The translations under genes and the position numbers were made by a program. This document shows positions 17,743 through 27,353 of a stretch of DNA of 64,000 nt, piece by piece. Positions within the stretch are counted from its first letter, which is position 1, and each line of letters starts with the position of its first letter. Source of the DNA: BOG-1155 sp050012495 (GTDB lineage Bacteria > Desulfobacterota > Syntrophorhabdia > Syntrophorhabdales > WCHB1-27); the NCBI GenBank assembly GCA_050012495.1, contig JBEKHB010000002.1, positions 80,471 to 144,470 on the forward strand, in the 5' to 3' direction. The notes below the pieces were generated by a model. That model made no database searches, was not told the DNA's origin, and saw nothing but the letters and a program-made list of their open reading frames with translations.

Positions 17743-18482
17743 CCAACGAGGAAACTACTCTCCGTATGGACGGGATCTTCATGAGCTTCGGTGGCCTGAC
17801 GGTCCTGACAGACGTCAGCCTGCACCTCGGTCGGGCAGAGCTGCTGGGGCTCATCGGTCCAAACGGCGCCGGAAAATCGACGCTCTTCAACGTGATCAGC
17901 TCAATATACCGTCCGGACGCGGGCGATGTCTTTCTTGAAGGAAAGAAAATTACGGGCGTTGCTCCTCACAGATTATGCCATTTGGGGATATCGAGGACCT
18001 ACCAGTTGGTGAAGACGTTCAACAAGATGACGGCTTTTGAAAACGTGATGGTAGGGGCTGTCTATGGCCGGAAAGGCGGCGGCAGAGACGCAAAGTCGAG
18101 GGCCCTGGCCGCCCTGAAGCTTGTGGAGATGGAAGATAAGATGGATATCCGGGCATCTCGCCTCACCCTGTCGGATCGCCGGCTATTGGAGGTTGCCAGA
18201 TCGCTCGCCTCAACTCCGGTGGTGACGCTGCTCGACGAGCCGATGGCGGGATTGAACGTGTCCGAGATCAGGCACATGCTTGCCATTATCAAGCGCGCCA
18301 GGGACGAGAGGGGGGTATCGATTCTATGGGTCGAACACAAGGTGGACGCTATCTTCCGGATCTGCGATAGGGTACTGGTGCTCGATTACGGGATAATGAT
18401 TGCCGACGGGAAACCGGAGGAAGTGGCGAAAAATCCGAAGGTCATAGAGGCATACCTTGGCGAATCACCTGCTCGAAATTAG
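17739..18482 (+). CDS. livG: ABC transporter ATP-binding protein, LivG type
   Basis: 247 aa from the ATG at 17739. It has Walker A GPNGAGKST, the Q-loop region RTYQLVKTF, a divergent signature segment (LTLSDRRLLEVARSLAS, lacking the usual LSGGQ), Walker B VVTLLDEPMAGL and the switch His in WVEHK. It powers import of branched-chain amino acids or, in this family, of other carboxylates and amides. I prefer this start because it is coupled to the leader ORF and follows the family N-terminus; an in-frame GTG upstream adds 29 unusual residues. Confidence 0.9.
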   Translation: MTNEETTLRMDGIFMSFGGLTVLTDVSLHLGRAELLGLIGPNGAGKSTLFNVISSIYRPDAGDVFLEGKKITGVAPHRLCHLGISRTYQLVKTFNKMTAFENVMVGAVYGRKGGGRDAKSRALAALKLVEMEDKMDIRASRLTLSDRRLLEVARSLASTPVVTLLDEPMAGLNVSEIRHMLAIIKRARDERGVSILWVEHKVDAIFRICDRVLVLDYGIMIADGKPEEVAKNPKVIEAYLGESPARN

Positions 18483-19179
18483 AGACTTGACAGTTGCGTA
18501 CGGCGCGGTTCAGGCCCTGTGGGGGGTTTCGCTCCACGTGGAAGAGGGATCGATCGTTTCCCTGGTAGGGGCAAACGGCGCGGGCAAGTCGACGCTCCTC
18601 AAAACCATAGCAGGGATGATTCGACCTAAGAAGGGCGAGGTGTTATTTGCGGGAAAAAAACTATCCGGTCTGAGACCCGAGGACGTGGTCGATGCCGGCA
18701 TCTCACTCGTTCCCGAGGGTCGCAGACTTTTTTCGCGCCTCACGGTGAAGGAAAACCTCGAGCTGGGAGCTTATATCCACCGGGCCAGGTCTTCATCGAA
18801 AGACTCCCTGGAACGGGCGTACGATCTATTCCCCATCCTGAAGAAAAGATCCGGCCAAATCGCCGGCTCCCTGAGCGGGGGTGAGCAACAGATGCTTGCA
18901 ATTGCCCGGTCAATGATGAGCAAACCTTCGATCCTCATGCTCGACGAGCCTTCTCTGGGTTTGAGCCCGCTGGTCGTCAAGGTGATGTTCGAGCTGATCG
19001 AGAGTCTCAACAGGGCGGGCGTGACCATTCTTCTCGTGGAACAGAATGTATACCAGGCTCTGAAGGTGTCTCGCCATGCCTACGTGATGAAAACAGGGCA
19101 GATTGCCATGGAGGGATCCGGAGAAGAGCTGATTGCAGACCCGGACGTGCAGAACGCCTATTTAGGGACACTGGAGTAA
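18457..19179 (+). CDS. livF: ABC transporter ATP-binding protein, LivF type
   Basis: 240 aa, TTG start, overlapping livG by 26 nt. Walker A GANGAGKST, signature LSGGEQQMLAIAR, Walker B ILMLDEPSLGL and switch His-like VEQN are all present. It is the second ATPase of the importer. The ligand is unknown. Confidence 0.93.
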   Translation: MANHLLEIRDLTVAYGAVQALWGVSLHVEEGSIVSLVGANGAGKSTLLKTIAGMIRPKKGEVLFAGKKLSGLRPEDVVDAGISLVPEGRRLFSRLTVKENLELGAYIHRARSSSKDSLERAYDLFPILKKRSGQIAGSLSGGEQQMLAIARSMMSKPSILMLDEPSLGLSPLVVKVMFELIESLNRAGVTILLVEQNVYQALKVSRHAYVMKTGQIAMEGSGEELIADPDVQNAYLGTLE

Positions 19180-19184
19180 CCCTT

Positions 19185-20078
19185 ATGTTGGAATACCTCA
19201 CTGCCGGTCTCCTCATGCAGCTCTTTATCAACGGTATCCTGTTCGGGACTATGTACGGGCTCGCCGCCATCGGTCTCAGCCTGATTTTTGGCACCATGCG
19301 GATAATTTTCCTGGCCCAGGGGGCCGTCATCGTCCTCATGGCCTATGCGTGCTACTGGCTCTTCACTCTGCTCCACGTCGACCCATATGTCTCAACAGTC
19401 ATAATCGCCCCGGCGGCCCTTCTTCTGGGAGGCGGCTTGTACCAGGCGCTCTTCAGAAGAGCCCAGAAAATGGAAGACAAGAATGTCTCTCTCTTGATTG
19501 CGGTGGGTCTGATGTTTCTTCTGGAGAATTTTATGGCGGTCGTGTGGACCCCGAATCCCCGGTCGATCTCGACAAGCTACACCTCTTCGTCTCTCGCGGT
19601 GGGAGGTCTCGATATCTCTTTTACCCGACTCATGGGGTTTGTCATGGCCATCCTCTCTACGGCCGTGGTCACCCTTTTTCTGAAGAAGACCCTCGTCGGC
19701 AAGGCCGTACGCGCCGCTTCGGAAGACATCGAGGCGGCAAGGCTGGTCGGCATCAATCCCCATTGGGTCAACACAATGGCATTTGCCATCGGCATAGGCC
19801 TTTCAGGGATCGCAGGCATCGCGATCTCCACCACCTACCCTTTCGATCCTTACTTCGGTTTTGTTTTCAGTCTGAAAGCAATGATCGCCCTGGCCCTCGG
19901 CGGCCTGGGCAGCGTATCCGGGGCGTTGCTCGGCGGCATTATTCTCGGTCTCCTTGAAAGCTGGGCCGCCTTTTTCGTCAGCGGCGGATGGGCCGACGCG
20001 ATGGGCTACGCGGTATTTCTTCTGGTGTTGCTATTCAAGCCGGAAGGGCTGTTTGTCCGGTCAATCAAGAAGGCTTAG
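19185..20078 (+). CDS. livH: ABC transporter permease, LivH type
   Basis: 297 aa integral membrane protein with about eight hydrophobic segments. It starts with FINGILFGTMYGLAAIGLSL and has the EAA-like region RAASEDIEAARLVGIN that contacts the ATPases. It lies 5 nt after livF. Confidence 0.93.
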   Translation: MLEYLTAGLLMQLFINGILFGTMYGLAAIGLSLIFGTMRIIFLAQGAVIVLMAYACYWLFTLLHVDPYVSTVIIAPAALLLGGGLYQALFRRAQKMEDKNVSLLIAVGLMFLLENFMAVVWTPNPRSISTSYTSSSLAVGGLDISFTRLMGFVMAILSTAVVTLFLKKTLVGKAVRAASEDIEAARLVGINPHWVNTMAFAIGIGLSGIAGIAISTTYPFDPYFGFVFSLKAMIALALGGLGSVSGALLGGIILGLLESWAAFFVSGGWADAMGYAVFLLVLLFKPEGLFVRSIKKA

Positions 20079-20081
20079 GAC

Positions 20082-21032
20082 ATGAGAAACGCCAGATCGA
20101 TAGGCATCGCTCTCCTCGTCGCTCTGCTGCTGGTATTTGTTCCCTTTGTATCCGATTCGGAGAAATCGTACCTCGTCTTTTTCTTGTTCCTCACCTTCTG
20201 CCATATTGTTCTGGCCCAGGGCTGGAACCTCGTCGCGGGATACACGGGACAGATCAGCCTCGGCACCCATGCCTTTTTTGCTCTGGGGGCATATACGACC
20301 GCAATGATCTGGCGCGCGGATCTGTTCGGGACGGGACATTACTACTTCGACCCGATCACCATGGTCCTCAGCGGCCTGGTGCCCGTGGTCTTCGCCGTTG
20401 CCATCGGCATTCCTTTGCTCGGCAAGCTTCGCGGCGACTACTTCGCCCTCGGGACCCTCGGCTTCGGCGAGATCCTGAAAGTCGCTTTCGTCAAAGGCGG
20501 GCAGTTCACCGGAGGGCCGATCGGCATTGTCCTCCCGTCAACCTTCTATACCAGCCTGAGACCCCATTACTGGGCAGCCCTGTGTCTCGCCTTGCTTGCC
20601 ACCGCCGTAGTCTACTTCATGTCCAGGTCGCGGCTCGGGCTCGCCCTGGTGGCCATCAGGGAGGATGAGACAGCGGCGGCGTCGAGCGGGATCCACGTGC
20701 TGAAGTACAAGGTCCTCGCCTTCGGGATAAGCGCTTTTCTCGTCGGCATTTGCGGCAGCATCTACGCGTACTATCTCTTTCAGGTAAGTCCCGAAGGTTA
20801 TCTTATCTTAAGCTGGACCCTCTATCCGGTGCTTATGTGCGTCATAGGCGGAAGCGGAACGGTAGTGGGACCTATCGTGGGAAGTCTCGTCATGACTGCC
20901 GTCTTCTCCGCGGCAAATATCTACTTCCCTACGGTCCATCCCATTTTTTCGGGCGTTATCATCATCCTCGTCATGCTCTTCATGCCTAACGGGATAGTTC
21001 GGCTGATGGAGAGGAGGGTGCAGGGCGAATAG
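20082..21032 (+). CDS. livM: ABC transporter permease, LivM type
   Basis: 316 aa membrane protein. The segment GYTGQISLGTHAFFALGAYT and the coupling loop LVAIREDETAAASSGI are typical of LivM. It lies 3 nt after livH and is the second half of the membrane channel. Confidence 0.93.
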   Translation: MRNARSIGIALLVALLLVFVPFVSDSEKSYLVFFLFLTFCHIVLAQGWNLVAGYTGQISLGTHAFFALGAYTTAMIWRADLFGTGHYYFDPITMVLSGLVPVVFAVAIGIPLLGKLRGDYFALGTLGFGEILKVAFVKGGQFTGGPIGIVLPSTFYTSLRPHYWAALCLALLATAVVYFMSRSRLGLALVAIREDETAAASSGIHVLKYKVLAFGISAFLVGICGSIYAYYLFQVSPEGYLILSWTLYPVLMCVIGGSGTVVGPIVGSLVMTAVFSAANIYFPTVHPIFSGVIIILVMLFMPNGIVRLMERRVQGE

Positions 21033-21144
21033 AGCGGAGAGGGAGGTGAAGCCGGGGAAAGCGCAGAGGGGTGTTTCGCTCATCACGGGGCACGTGCTGA
21101 TTAACCAAATAGTCAGTTTTTAAAAAAAAAGGGAGGTAGCGAAG

Positions 21145-22365
21145 ATGAAGGGCAGAAAAGGTGTGATGTGGCTCGGGTTGTCTTTATGCGCGCTTCTGGT
21201 CTGTGCTGTGCTGAATAGTCCGGCAATGGCCGCCGGTAAGGAAATCCTTATCGGCGCCCCTGTCTCCATGACCGGTCCGCTCGCGCCGGACGGGTTGGAG
21301 CTGAAATGGGCTTACGAGCAGGCGGTTGCCGACTGGAACAAGAAGGGGGGTATTTTTATCAAAGAGGCCGGAAAGAAGCTCCCCATAAGGCTCGTCGTCG
21401 CGGACGACGAGAGCGAGCCGGCAAAAGTGGCGGCGGCTATGGAGAAGCTTATCAAGATCGACAAGGTCGACCTGATGCTCGGCACCCATTCCGCGAGCAT
21501 GAGCGTGCCTGCCTGCAATGCGGCGGAGAAGTACCAGGTGTACTATCACACGACTACCCACTGGCCGGAGATGTGGACGCCTGAACATTATAAGTGGTCC
21601 AGCGTGATGTTCTTCTCGGCCACGGGCGCCTCGGACGTGCCCTTCGTCATCTGGGAGACCATGCTGAAGAAAGAAGACCGGCCGAAGAACGTCGCGCTCC
21701 TGATGGAGGATAGTCCCGACGGCATGGCCTTCGGAAATGGGTTCAGGGCCCATGCGAAGGAGCACGGGTACACGTACGCCGTGGATGAGCCGTGGGCTAT
21801 CGGCGCCAAAGACTACTCCTCGCAAATCCTCAAGATGAAAGCGAAAAACGTTGACGCCATACTGCTCTATGGCGCTCCTACGGACGCAATCACCCTGGTC
21901 CGTCAAATAAAGGAAGCGAAGCTCAACGTGAAGTACATGCACGGCTGGAAGGGAACCTGGGCCAACGAGTTCGCGCTGGCTCTGGGCAAAGACGCCAGCT
22001 ATGTCATATGCGACGGGTTCTGGTCCGAGGACTTTCCCTATCCTTTATGCAAAGAACTCGGGCGGAGGTATACCGCCAAGTTTCATAAACGGTCGGTCAG
22101 CACAGGCGCCTTCTACGGGACCGCCCAGACCCTCTTTATGGCCATCGAGAGGACCCAATCATACGACAAGACCGCGGTCAGGGACGCCTTCCGGAATGGC
22201 GAGTATAAGAACACCGTGATGGGCGATCTGAAGTTCGACGCTAACGGCCTGGCCCTTTTCTCGAGTACCGCGAACCAGTGGTGGGATGGGAAGCAGATGC
22301 TTTTCTACCCGGCGGTCAAGGGTGGATACAAACTGAAATTGGCGCCGCCGTGGGGGCAGCGATAG
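21145..22365 (+). CDS. ABC transporter substrate-binding protein, LivK-like
   Basis: 406 aa. It has a cleavable signal peptide (cut probably after AMA, near residue 30), then a periplasmic binding protein type 1 fold (EILIGAPVSMTGPLAPDG; LMLGTHSASMSVPAC). It binds the ligand of the importer in the periplasm. The ribosome site is GGGAGGT. The 112-nt gap after livM has no strong promoter, so it is likely cotranscribed and perhaps boosted. The neighbouring aldehyde dehydrogenase and SDR hint at a carboxylic or aromatic ligand; that is inference. Confidence 0.9.
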   Translation: MKGRKGVMWLGLSLCALLVCAVLNSPAMAAGKEILIGAPVSMTGPLAPDGLELKWAYEQAVADWNKKGGIFIKEAGKKLPIRLVVADDESEPAKVAAAMEKLIKIDKVDLMLGTHSASMSVPACNAAEKYQVYYHTTTHWPEMWTPEHYKWSSVMFFSATGASDVPFVIWETMLKKEDRPKNVALLMEDSPDGMAFGNGFRAHAKEHGYTYAVDEPWAIGAKDYSSQILKMKAKNVDAILLYGAPTDAITLVRQIKEAKLNVKYMHGWKGTWANEFALALGKDASYVICDGFWSEDFPYPLCKELGRRYTAKFHKRSVSTGAFYGTAQTLFMAIERTQSYDKTAVRDAFRNGEYKNTVMGDLKFDANGLALFSSTANQWWDGKQMLFYPAVKGGYKLKLAPPWGQR

Positions 22366-22386
22366 CAGGAAAGTGCGCTAGCTAAA

Positions 22387-22461
22387 GTGGGGGACGCCTG
22401 GGAGAAGGCATCCGGCAAAAGCAGACCTGGACTGCGGGTACTCTACCCCGGCGTCCCCCAC
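22387..22461. repeat. GGGGGACGC palindromic element
   Basis: GTGGGGGACGCC (22387-22398) and GGCGTCCCCCAC (22450-22461) are perfect 12-bp inverted arms 51 nt apart. The arms resemble those of the insertion in pheT at 6242-6288. Such GGGGGAC palindromes are often tied to IS200-like (RAYT) transposases elsewhere; none is in this window. Confidence 0.6.
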
Positions 22462-22470
22462 ACAACATGC

Positions 22471-22557
22471 CTGGCCCGCGAGTTGAGCGATTTTACTACC
22501 GGGATCACTGCCATAGCCCCTGGCTTTACCCATTCCGAAGAGGCGATCAATTCGACT
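22471..22557 (+). pseudogene. SDR oxidoreductase, internal fragment
   Basis: 29 codons read LARELSDF, then TAIAPGFTHSE, matching residues 169-190 of the SDR at 24300-25064 (MARELGDF, then TIAPGFTHSEGG). There is no start and no continuation. Together with the N-terminal fragment at 17429-17542, on the same strand, it suggests an old SDR copy split around the ABC operon. Confidence 0.7.
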
Positions 22558-22578
22558 GAGGAGGGGGAGGAGGGTGGT

Positions 22579-22637
22579 CCTATGAGCCCCGGGATGCCCC
22601 CCTTCCAACTGAAAGGAGGCATCCCGGGGCTCATAGG
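22579..22637. repeat. Strong 20-bp hairpin
   Basis: The 20-nt left arm (22579-22598, beginning CCTATGAGCCCCGGG) and right arm (22618-22637) are perfectly complementary, with a 19-nt loop that can pair further (CCTT with AAGG). No T-run follows on either strand. It looks like a mobile palindrome that landed in the decaying SDR copy. Confidence 0.6.
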
Positions 22638-22731
22638 GTCCGCCGAAAAACTTATTTACATGCGACACGTCGAGAGGCATACGGTCCCTCTTGCCGCGCC
22701 CTCGCGCGCCTCGTCAGTTATCAGGCGCCAA

Positions 22732-24189
22732 TCAGAAAGGATACTGCCGAGGGGTGCGCTGCACGCTGATCCAGCGCAGCTCGGTAAATTCTTCCAGCGC
22801 TGCCCGGCCCCCGAACCGGCCCCAGCCGCTATCTTTTACTCCTCCAAACGGGACCTGCGGCTCGTCATGCACGGTCTGGTCGTTGATGTGGACCATGCCT
22901 GATTCGATGCGCTCGGCCATATCCAGTCCCTTCATAAAATCATTGGTGAACACACTCGCCGAAAGCCCGTAGGTGGTGCTGTTTGCAACAGCGACGGCCT
23001 CGTCCGCGTTTTCAACCTCAATTATCGAAACGACAGGCCCGAAGGTTTCTTCGCACGAAAATGCAGTCCCTGGCTTCACATCGGTCACTACGGTGGGATG
23101 ATAGCACAACCCAGTCGACACGCCGCCGCACAGGATCCTGGCCCCCTCACTGACTGCCTTGTCCACACTCTTCTTGACCGCATCGAACTGGACCTTGTTG
23201 ACAAGGGGACCGATAATCGTATCGGGCTCCTTAGGGTTGCCCACCTTGAAGGCTGAAACCTTCTTGACGAATTTATCCGTAAACTCCTTCGCCGCGGGCT
23301 TCTCGATTATGATGCGCCTGGTTGACATACATATCTGGCCCTGGTGGAGGAAGGCGCCGAAGGCAGCCGCGTTCACGGCGTCATCAACGTTGGCGTCTCT
23401 CAGAACGATCATGGGGTTCTGCCCGCCGAGCTCCAGCGCCACCCGCTTCAGGTACCGCCCCGCCTTTTCAGCCAGCAGGCGCCCGACGGCACTCGAACCG
23501 GTTAAACTTATGCGGCGCACCTTCGGGTTCTCGACGAACTCGTCACCGATCTCGGCGCTGCCTCCCGGTCCGTTGGTCACGAGGTTGAGGACGCCTTTCG
23601 GAAAACCGGCCTCGTGGAAGACCTCTGCGAGGACGACGCCGCCGGCTGCGGCCGACTCGGTCGAAGGTTTGAGGACCGCCGTATTTCCATAGGCAATAGG
23701 CAGGCAGACCGAGCGCAGCGACAGGATGAGCGGCGCATTCCACGGCCCTATACCCGCCACCACTCCTACGGGCTGGCGTATGGCCATGTAGAATGCCCCC
23801 GGCAGGTCCGCCGGGATGATTTCCCCGGTGGCACCGTGGACCTGCGCAGCCGCTTCCCGAAGGAGACCGGGCGTGAACATCGACTGAAACATGGCAAAGC
23901 CAAAGGTGCACCCCGTTTCCTCGGCAAGCATCGTCACTATCTGGTCCTGCTTCTTTTCGAGAATATCGGCTGCCTTCAGAAACAAAGCCTGGCGCTCGAC
24001 CGGAAGCGTCCGTGACCAGGCGGGAAAAGCGGCGGCGGCGGCCTCGACGGCGCGCTTGGCGTCAGCCCGTTTTCCCGCTGGCACGCGGGCGAAGACTTCA
24101 CCCGTGTAGGGGTCGAGATCGTCATACACCGCGCCGTCCGAAGCGGCGACCCATTCACCGTTAATATACATGCTGTAGTCTCTGGCCAT
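22732..24189 (-). CDS. NAD(P)-dependent aldehyde dehydrogenase
   Basis: 485 aa, normal length. It has catalytic Cys287 in HQGQICMSTRR, general base Glu253 in ALELGGQNP and Asn151 in GPWNAP. It oxidises an aldehyde to a carboxylic acid in the cytoplasm. The pattern is closest, as far as I can judge, to benzaldehyde- or vanillin-type dehydrogenases, but the substrate is not settled. It has a good ribosome site (AGGAGG) and is convergent with the ABC operon. Confidence 0.9.
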   Translation of the reverse strand: MARDYSMYINGEWVAASDGAVYDDLDPYTGEVFARVPAGKRADAKRAVEAAAAAFPAWSRTLPVERQALFLKAADILEKKQDQIVTMLAEETGCTFGFAMFQSMFTPGLLREAAAQVHGATGEIIPADLPGAFYMAIRQPVGVVAGIGPWNAPLILSLRSVCLPIAYGNTAVLKPSTESAAAGGVVLAEVFHEAGFPKGVLNLVTNGPGGSAEIGDEFVENPKVRRISLTGSSAVGRLLAEKAGRYLKRVALELGGQNPMIVLRDANVDDAVNAAAFGAFLHQGQICMSTRRIIIEKPAAKEFTDKFVKKVSAFKVGNPKEPDTIIGPLVNKVQFDAVKKSVDKAVSEGARILCGGVSTGLCYHPTVVTDVKPGTAFSCEETFGPVVSIIEVENADEAVAVANSTTYGLSASVFTNDFMKGLDMAERIESGMVHINDQTVHDEPQVPFGGVKDSGWGRFGGRAALEEFTELRWISVQRTPRQYPF

Positions 24190-24299
24190 TTTTCCTCCTT
24201 CTGCATATTTGCATACTTGTGCGCTCTTGGTCCGGTCCCCTCTCCCACATGAGTTGGTCTATCACGGCTAGTTCCTTTATTCTGCCCCTTCTCGTGTTC

Positions 24300-25064
24300 T
24301 CAGTAAAGCGAGAGACCGCCGTCGTGGACGATCATCTGGCCGGTAACAAAGGCGCTGTCGTCGGTAGCGAGAAAGAGCGCCAGGCCGACGAGATCTTCCG
24401 GCTTACCGGGCCTCTTTAGACAGCGCCCCTGCAGTTGCAGCTCATCGAGTGGCGGTAAGGGCAATGCTTTGCTTCGATCGAACTGATCCCCGCCCTCCGA
24501 ATGGGTAAAGCCGGGGGCAATGGTGTTGACCCTGATATTGAAGTCGCCTAATTCCCGTGCCATAGACCGGGTTAAGGCCATGATGGCTCCTTTTGAAGCA
24601 ACATAATGGGGCATGCCCGGGACGCCTTCCAGAATCGACGCGGAGGACATGTTGATGATTTTTCCTCCCTTGTCTTTCATAGAGGGAAAAACCGCCTTGA
24701 TACAGTGGAAAGCGCCGCTCGTATTGATCTCTACCACCCGTTTATACTCTTCGCTTGTGAGATCCATGAAAGGTTTTAGAATAATATTGGCGAATACGGC
24801 CGCGTTGTTAATGAGAATGTCTATCGCGCCGAACCGATCGACACCTGCCTTGATCAAGGCAAAGCACTGGCTCTCGTCATTCACATCCGTCTTGACATAG
24901 ATCGCTTCACTACCCTCTTTTTCCACTCGCTTTATCGTATTTCCGGCATCCGCAAGGTCGCCTATGACGATCTTTGCGCCCTCTCTTGCAAACCCGACCG
25001 CAAAGGCGGCACCGATGCCTTGCGCAGCTCCCGTGATGACTGCTATCTTTCCGCTGAGTCTCAT
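24300..25064 (-). CDS. Short-chain dehydrogenase/reductase (SDR)
   Basis: 254 aa from the ATG at 25064. It has the cofactor motif TGAAQGIG (11-18), NNAA, the catalytic Ser near 140, Tyr154 and Lys158 (YVASK). It is a classical SDR acting on an alcohol, ketone or 3-oxoacyl substrate. The start is set by GGGAGGA just upstream and by the duplicated copy, which begins at the same ATG; a longer in-frame reading upstream is leader sequence. It lies about 110 nt upstream of the aldehyde dehydrogenase on the same strand, so the two may work in one pathway. Confidence 0.9.
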   Translation of the reverse strand: MRLSGKIAVITGAAQGIGAAFAVGFAREGAKIVIGDLADAGNTIKRVEKEGSEAIYVKTDVNDESQCFALIKAGVDRFGAIDILINNAAVFANIILKPFMDLTSEEYKRVVEINTSGAFHCIKAVFPSMKDKGGKIINMSSASILEGVPGMPHYVASKGAIMALTRSMARELGDFNIRVNTIAPGFTHSEGGDQFDRSKALPLPPLDELQLQGRCLKRPGKPEDLVGLALFLATDDSAFVTGQMIVHDGGLSLY

Positions 25065-25241
25065 ATCATTCCTCCCTTTCTCTCTTATTGGATCCCAGTC
25101 CTTCATTTTGAATGAAGGGTAAGGTGAAACAAGAAGCCCCCTTTGCCCGTCATCAGGCAAAAGAGGCGTCATTACCCCCGTACGTTCATCATAGGTTGGG
25201 GAAATGTTTACATAGAAAAAGGGAAATGTCAAATAAAAAAG
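24968..25241 (-). repeat. Inverted duplication, copy 2 (functional SDR promoter and 5' end)
   Basis: Matches 17249-17525 in reverse orientation. It holds a TTGACA box (25232-25227 on the minus strand), a 12-bp leader hairpin and the SDR start. This is probably the intact parent copy because the SDR frame continues from it. Confidence 0.8.
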
Positions 25242-25358
25242 TTATGAGTCATGACATCCTCAAAAAAACCACCAGGGAAACACGCGGGTCGCCCTCGCCG
25301 GTGGAACACAGGAACGCGACCAAAAACATTCATTGCAAACAGGGTGACGTGCGTAGGA

Positions 25359-26186
25359 CTACCTTCCGAACAACCTACCCACAAGCTCGATCAGGCTGCC
25401 CCCCGGAAAAGGGGCCGGCACAAAAGAGAAGATGAAAATGAAGAGCATCACCACGGCCAGGACCCTCCGTCTCTTATCGAGAGGGGTGACGCTGTCGACG
25501 GGCTGAGGATGGTGTATGCCGAACACCGAAAGGAGTATCGTAAGGACCAGCCACCCGGTGCTGTAGAAAATCGCAAGGACCACGAGGAGAGGGAGAAGCA
25601 CCCGGTACACCCATATGCTCTTCCTGCCGAGGACCGCATAGGCTATGTGCCCCCCATCGAGCTGGCCGATGGGCATCAGGTTCAGGGCGGTCACGAAGAG
25701 TCCGACCCAGGCAGCGTATGCGACGGGATGCAGCACCAGCTCATAATTCGACGGGAGGTTCCCCACGATCACCCACTCCAGGGTCTTGAAGAGCAAGGGG
25801 TCGCCGAGCTGTATCAACCCGGCGCTCGCGGCGGCGGTCATCTTTACGGCCGCCGACAGTTTTATGCCGATACACGCACAGACAAACGAAAGAATGAAGC
25901 CGGCCAGGGGACCGCTCGCGCCTATATCGAAGAGGGACCGCTTGTCGAAGATCACCCCTCTCATCTTGATCACCGCCCCGAACGTCCCGAAGGGGAAGTA
26001 GGGGAAAGGGATAAAATAGGGCAGCGTGGAAGGCACGCCGTATCGCCTGCTCGTGAGGTAGTGGCCCATCTCGTGAGACAGGAGTATTGTCATGATCGCA
26101 AGGCTGTACAAGGGCCCCCCCACCCAAATGGTAGAGAGGACCGTCAGCACAAACAGGATAATGTGCAGGAACGTTCGCTTGAACAC
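25359..26186 (-). CDS. Site-2 protease family (M50) membrane metalloprotease
   Basis: 275 aa with about six hydrophobic segments. The zinc motif HEMGH (residues 38-42) and the second metal ligand in NLMPIGQLDGGH (Asp177) are intact. It cleaves within or near membranes; the substrate is unknown. The start GTG follows the holA stop directly (TAAGTG), so the two genes are cotranscribed. Confidence 0.9.
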   Translation of the reverse strand: MFKRTFLHIILFVLTVLSTIWVGGPLYSLAIMTILLSHEMGHYLTSRRYGVPSTLPYFIPFPYFPFGTFGAVIKMRGVIFDKRSLFDIGASGPLAGFILSFVCACIGIKLSAAVKMTAAASAGLIQLGDPLLFKTLEWVIVGNLPSNYELVLHPVAYAAWVGLFVTALNLMPIGQLDGGHIAYAVLGRKSIWVYRVLLPLLVVLAIFYSTGWLVLTILLSVFGIHHPQPVDSVTPLDKRRRVLAVVMLFIFIFSFVPAPFPGGSLIELVGRLFGR

Positions 26187-27152
26187 TTACACCTCTAGAA
26201 ACCCTGCCTCGAAGTTGGTGCGGTCGTGCCTGGTGCCCTTTTTCACTTTGGCGTCGAAATGCGCGAGCATGTCGAGGAAGGAGAGGAGGTCTTCCCTCGT
26301 ATATTTCCGGCTCGCCTTGAAGAGATTGAAAGCATAGTAGGGCTTCTGGAAGGCCAGATAGTGTCTCTTTTCCAGCGGCACGCCATCTAGGTCTTCCTTC
26401 AATTTCCCGAAGGCCTTGGAAAATGCGCGAAAATCGGGCACGCCGATGAAGAACCCTTCCCTCTCCTTCGCCTGGAGCAGGAGACCCATATAGCGCGTCA
26501 TAAAGCCGTGTATGGCAAGTATATTCATGCCCTGACCCAGGAGGGTCTCAAGGATCGCCAGTATTTCTTTCTTGTTCTTCCGCGCCATCGCGTCGGAAAG
26601 GGCGATGAGATCCTCCTCGTGCAGCTCCTCCGTCACCACGGCCGCGATGTCCTTGGCCTCAATGACCTCTTTGTCTCCCACGTAACTGATCACCTTTGCC
26701 AATTCCCCTTCCATGAGCGCCTCGTCGCGTATGCGCTCCTTCAAAAGGGCAAAGGCCTTGTGGGACATCTTCTTGCCGTCCGCCCTTACCGCCGCCCGGA
26801 CACGTTCTTCGATCCGCTTCTCCCTTTCCTGCTCCAGGTCTACCCTGACCGCGCCGAGAGACGGCGGAAGACCGGGGTCGTCGGACGTGGAATAAATGAT
26901 GACCCCCGCCCTCTCCTTCAACACCCGCAGCCCCGTCTCGATCTGGCGGATCACCTCTTTTGAAGGGTCGAGCAGCGCGAGGACGAGGCCCTCTTCGATA
27001 AAGAGCGCGGAAGCCTTTTCCGTCACCGCCTGCCTGATCGCCGGCCCTGTCAGGGTGACGATCCGGGGCTCTCGCGACCACCTCAGCGCGAGGAGATTGA
27101 CGTCCTCAAAGAAATTCTCTTTCAATCCGATAGTAAAAACGATCTGTCCCAT
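26187..27152 (-). CDS. holA: DNA polymerase III delta subunit (clamp loader)
   Basis: 321 aa. The layout is that of HolA: a degenerate AAA+ N-terminal domain, then helical lid and collar domains (SHKAFALLKERIRDEALMEGE; VTEELHEEDLIALSDAMA; HGFMTRYMGLLLQAK). It opens the beta clamp during replication. The N-terminal domain is diverged, so the call rests mostly on the central and C-terminal parts. Confidence 0.8.
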   Translation of the reverse strand: MGQIVFTIGLKENFFEDVNLLALRWSREPRIVTLTGPAIRQAVTEKASALFIEEGLVLALLDPSKEVIRQIETGLRVLKERAGVIIYSTSDDPGLPPSLGAVRVDLEQEREKRIEERVRAAVRADGKKMSHKAFALLKERIRDEALMEGELAKVISYVGDKEVIEAKDIAAVVTEELHEEDLIALSDAMARKNKKEILAILETLLGQGMNILAIHGFMTRYMGLLLQAKEREGFFIGVPDFRAFSKAFGKLKEDLDGVPLEKRHYLAFQKPYYAFNLFKASRKYTREDLLSFLDMLAHFDAKVKKGTRHDRTNFEAGFLEV

Positions 27153-27353
27153 CGGTTATGATACTTTGAAACACGCTCCTTTTTCAACTATTACAGCCTT
27201 CGGCCAGTGCGAAAGGGGGCGAATTTGGAGAGTCTGCTAAGGAAGGGCCCGCCTTCGTCTTTCGTGAAGCACAATCATCTACGATCATCAATACAAGAGC
27301 ACGCGCCACGAAAGTAATGGAATTTTCCGTTGAAGTTTGGTAGTTTACTTACA

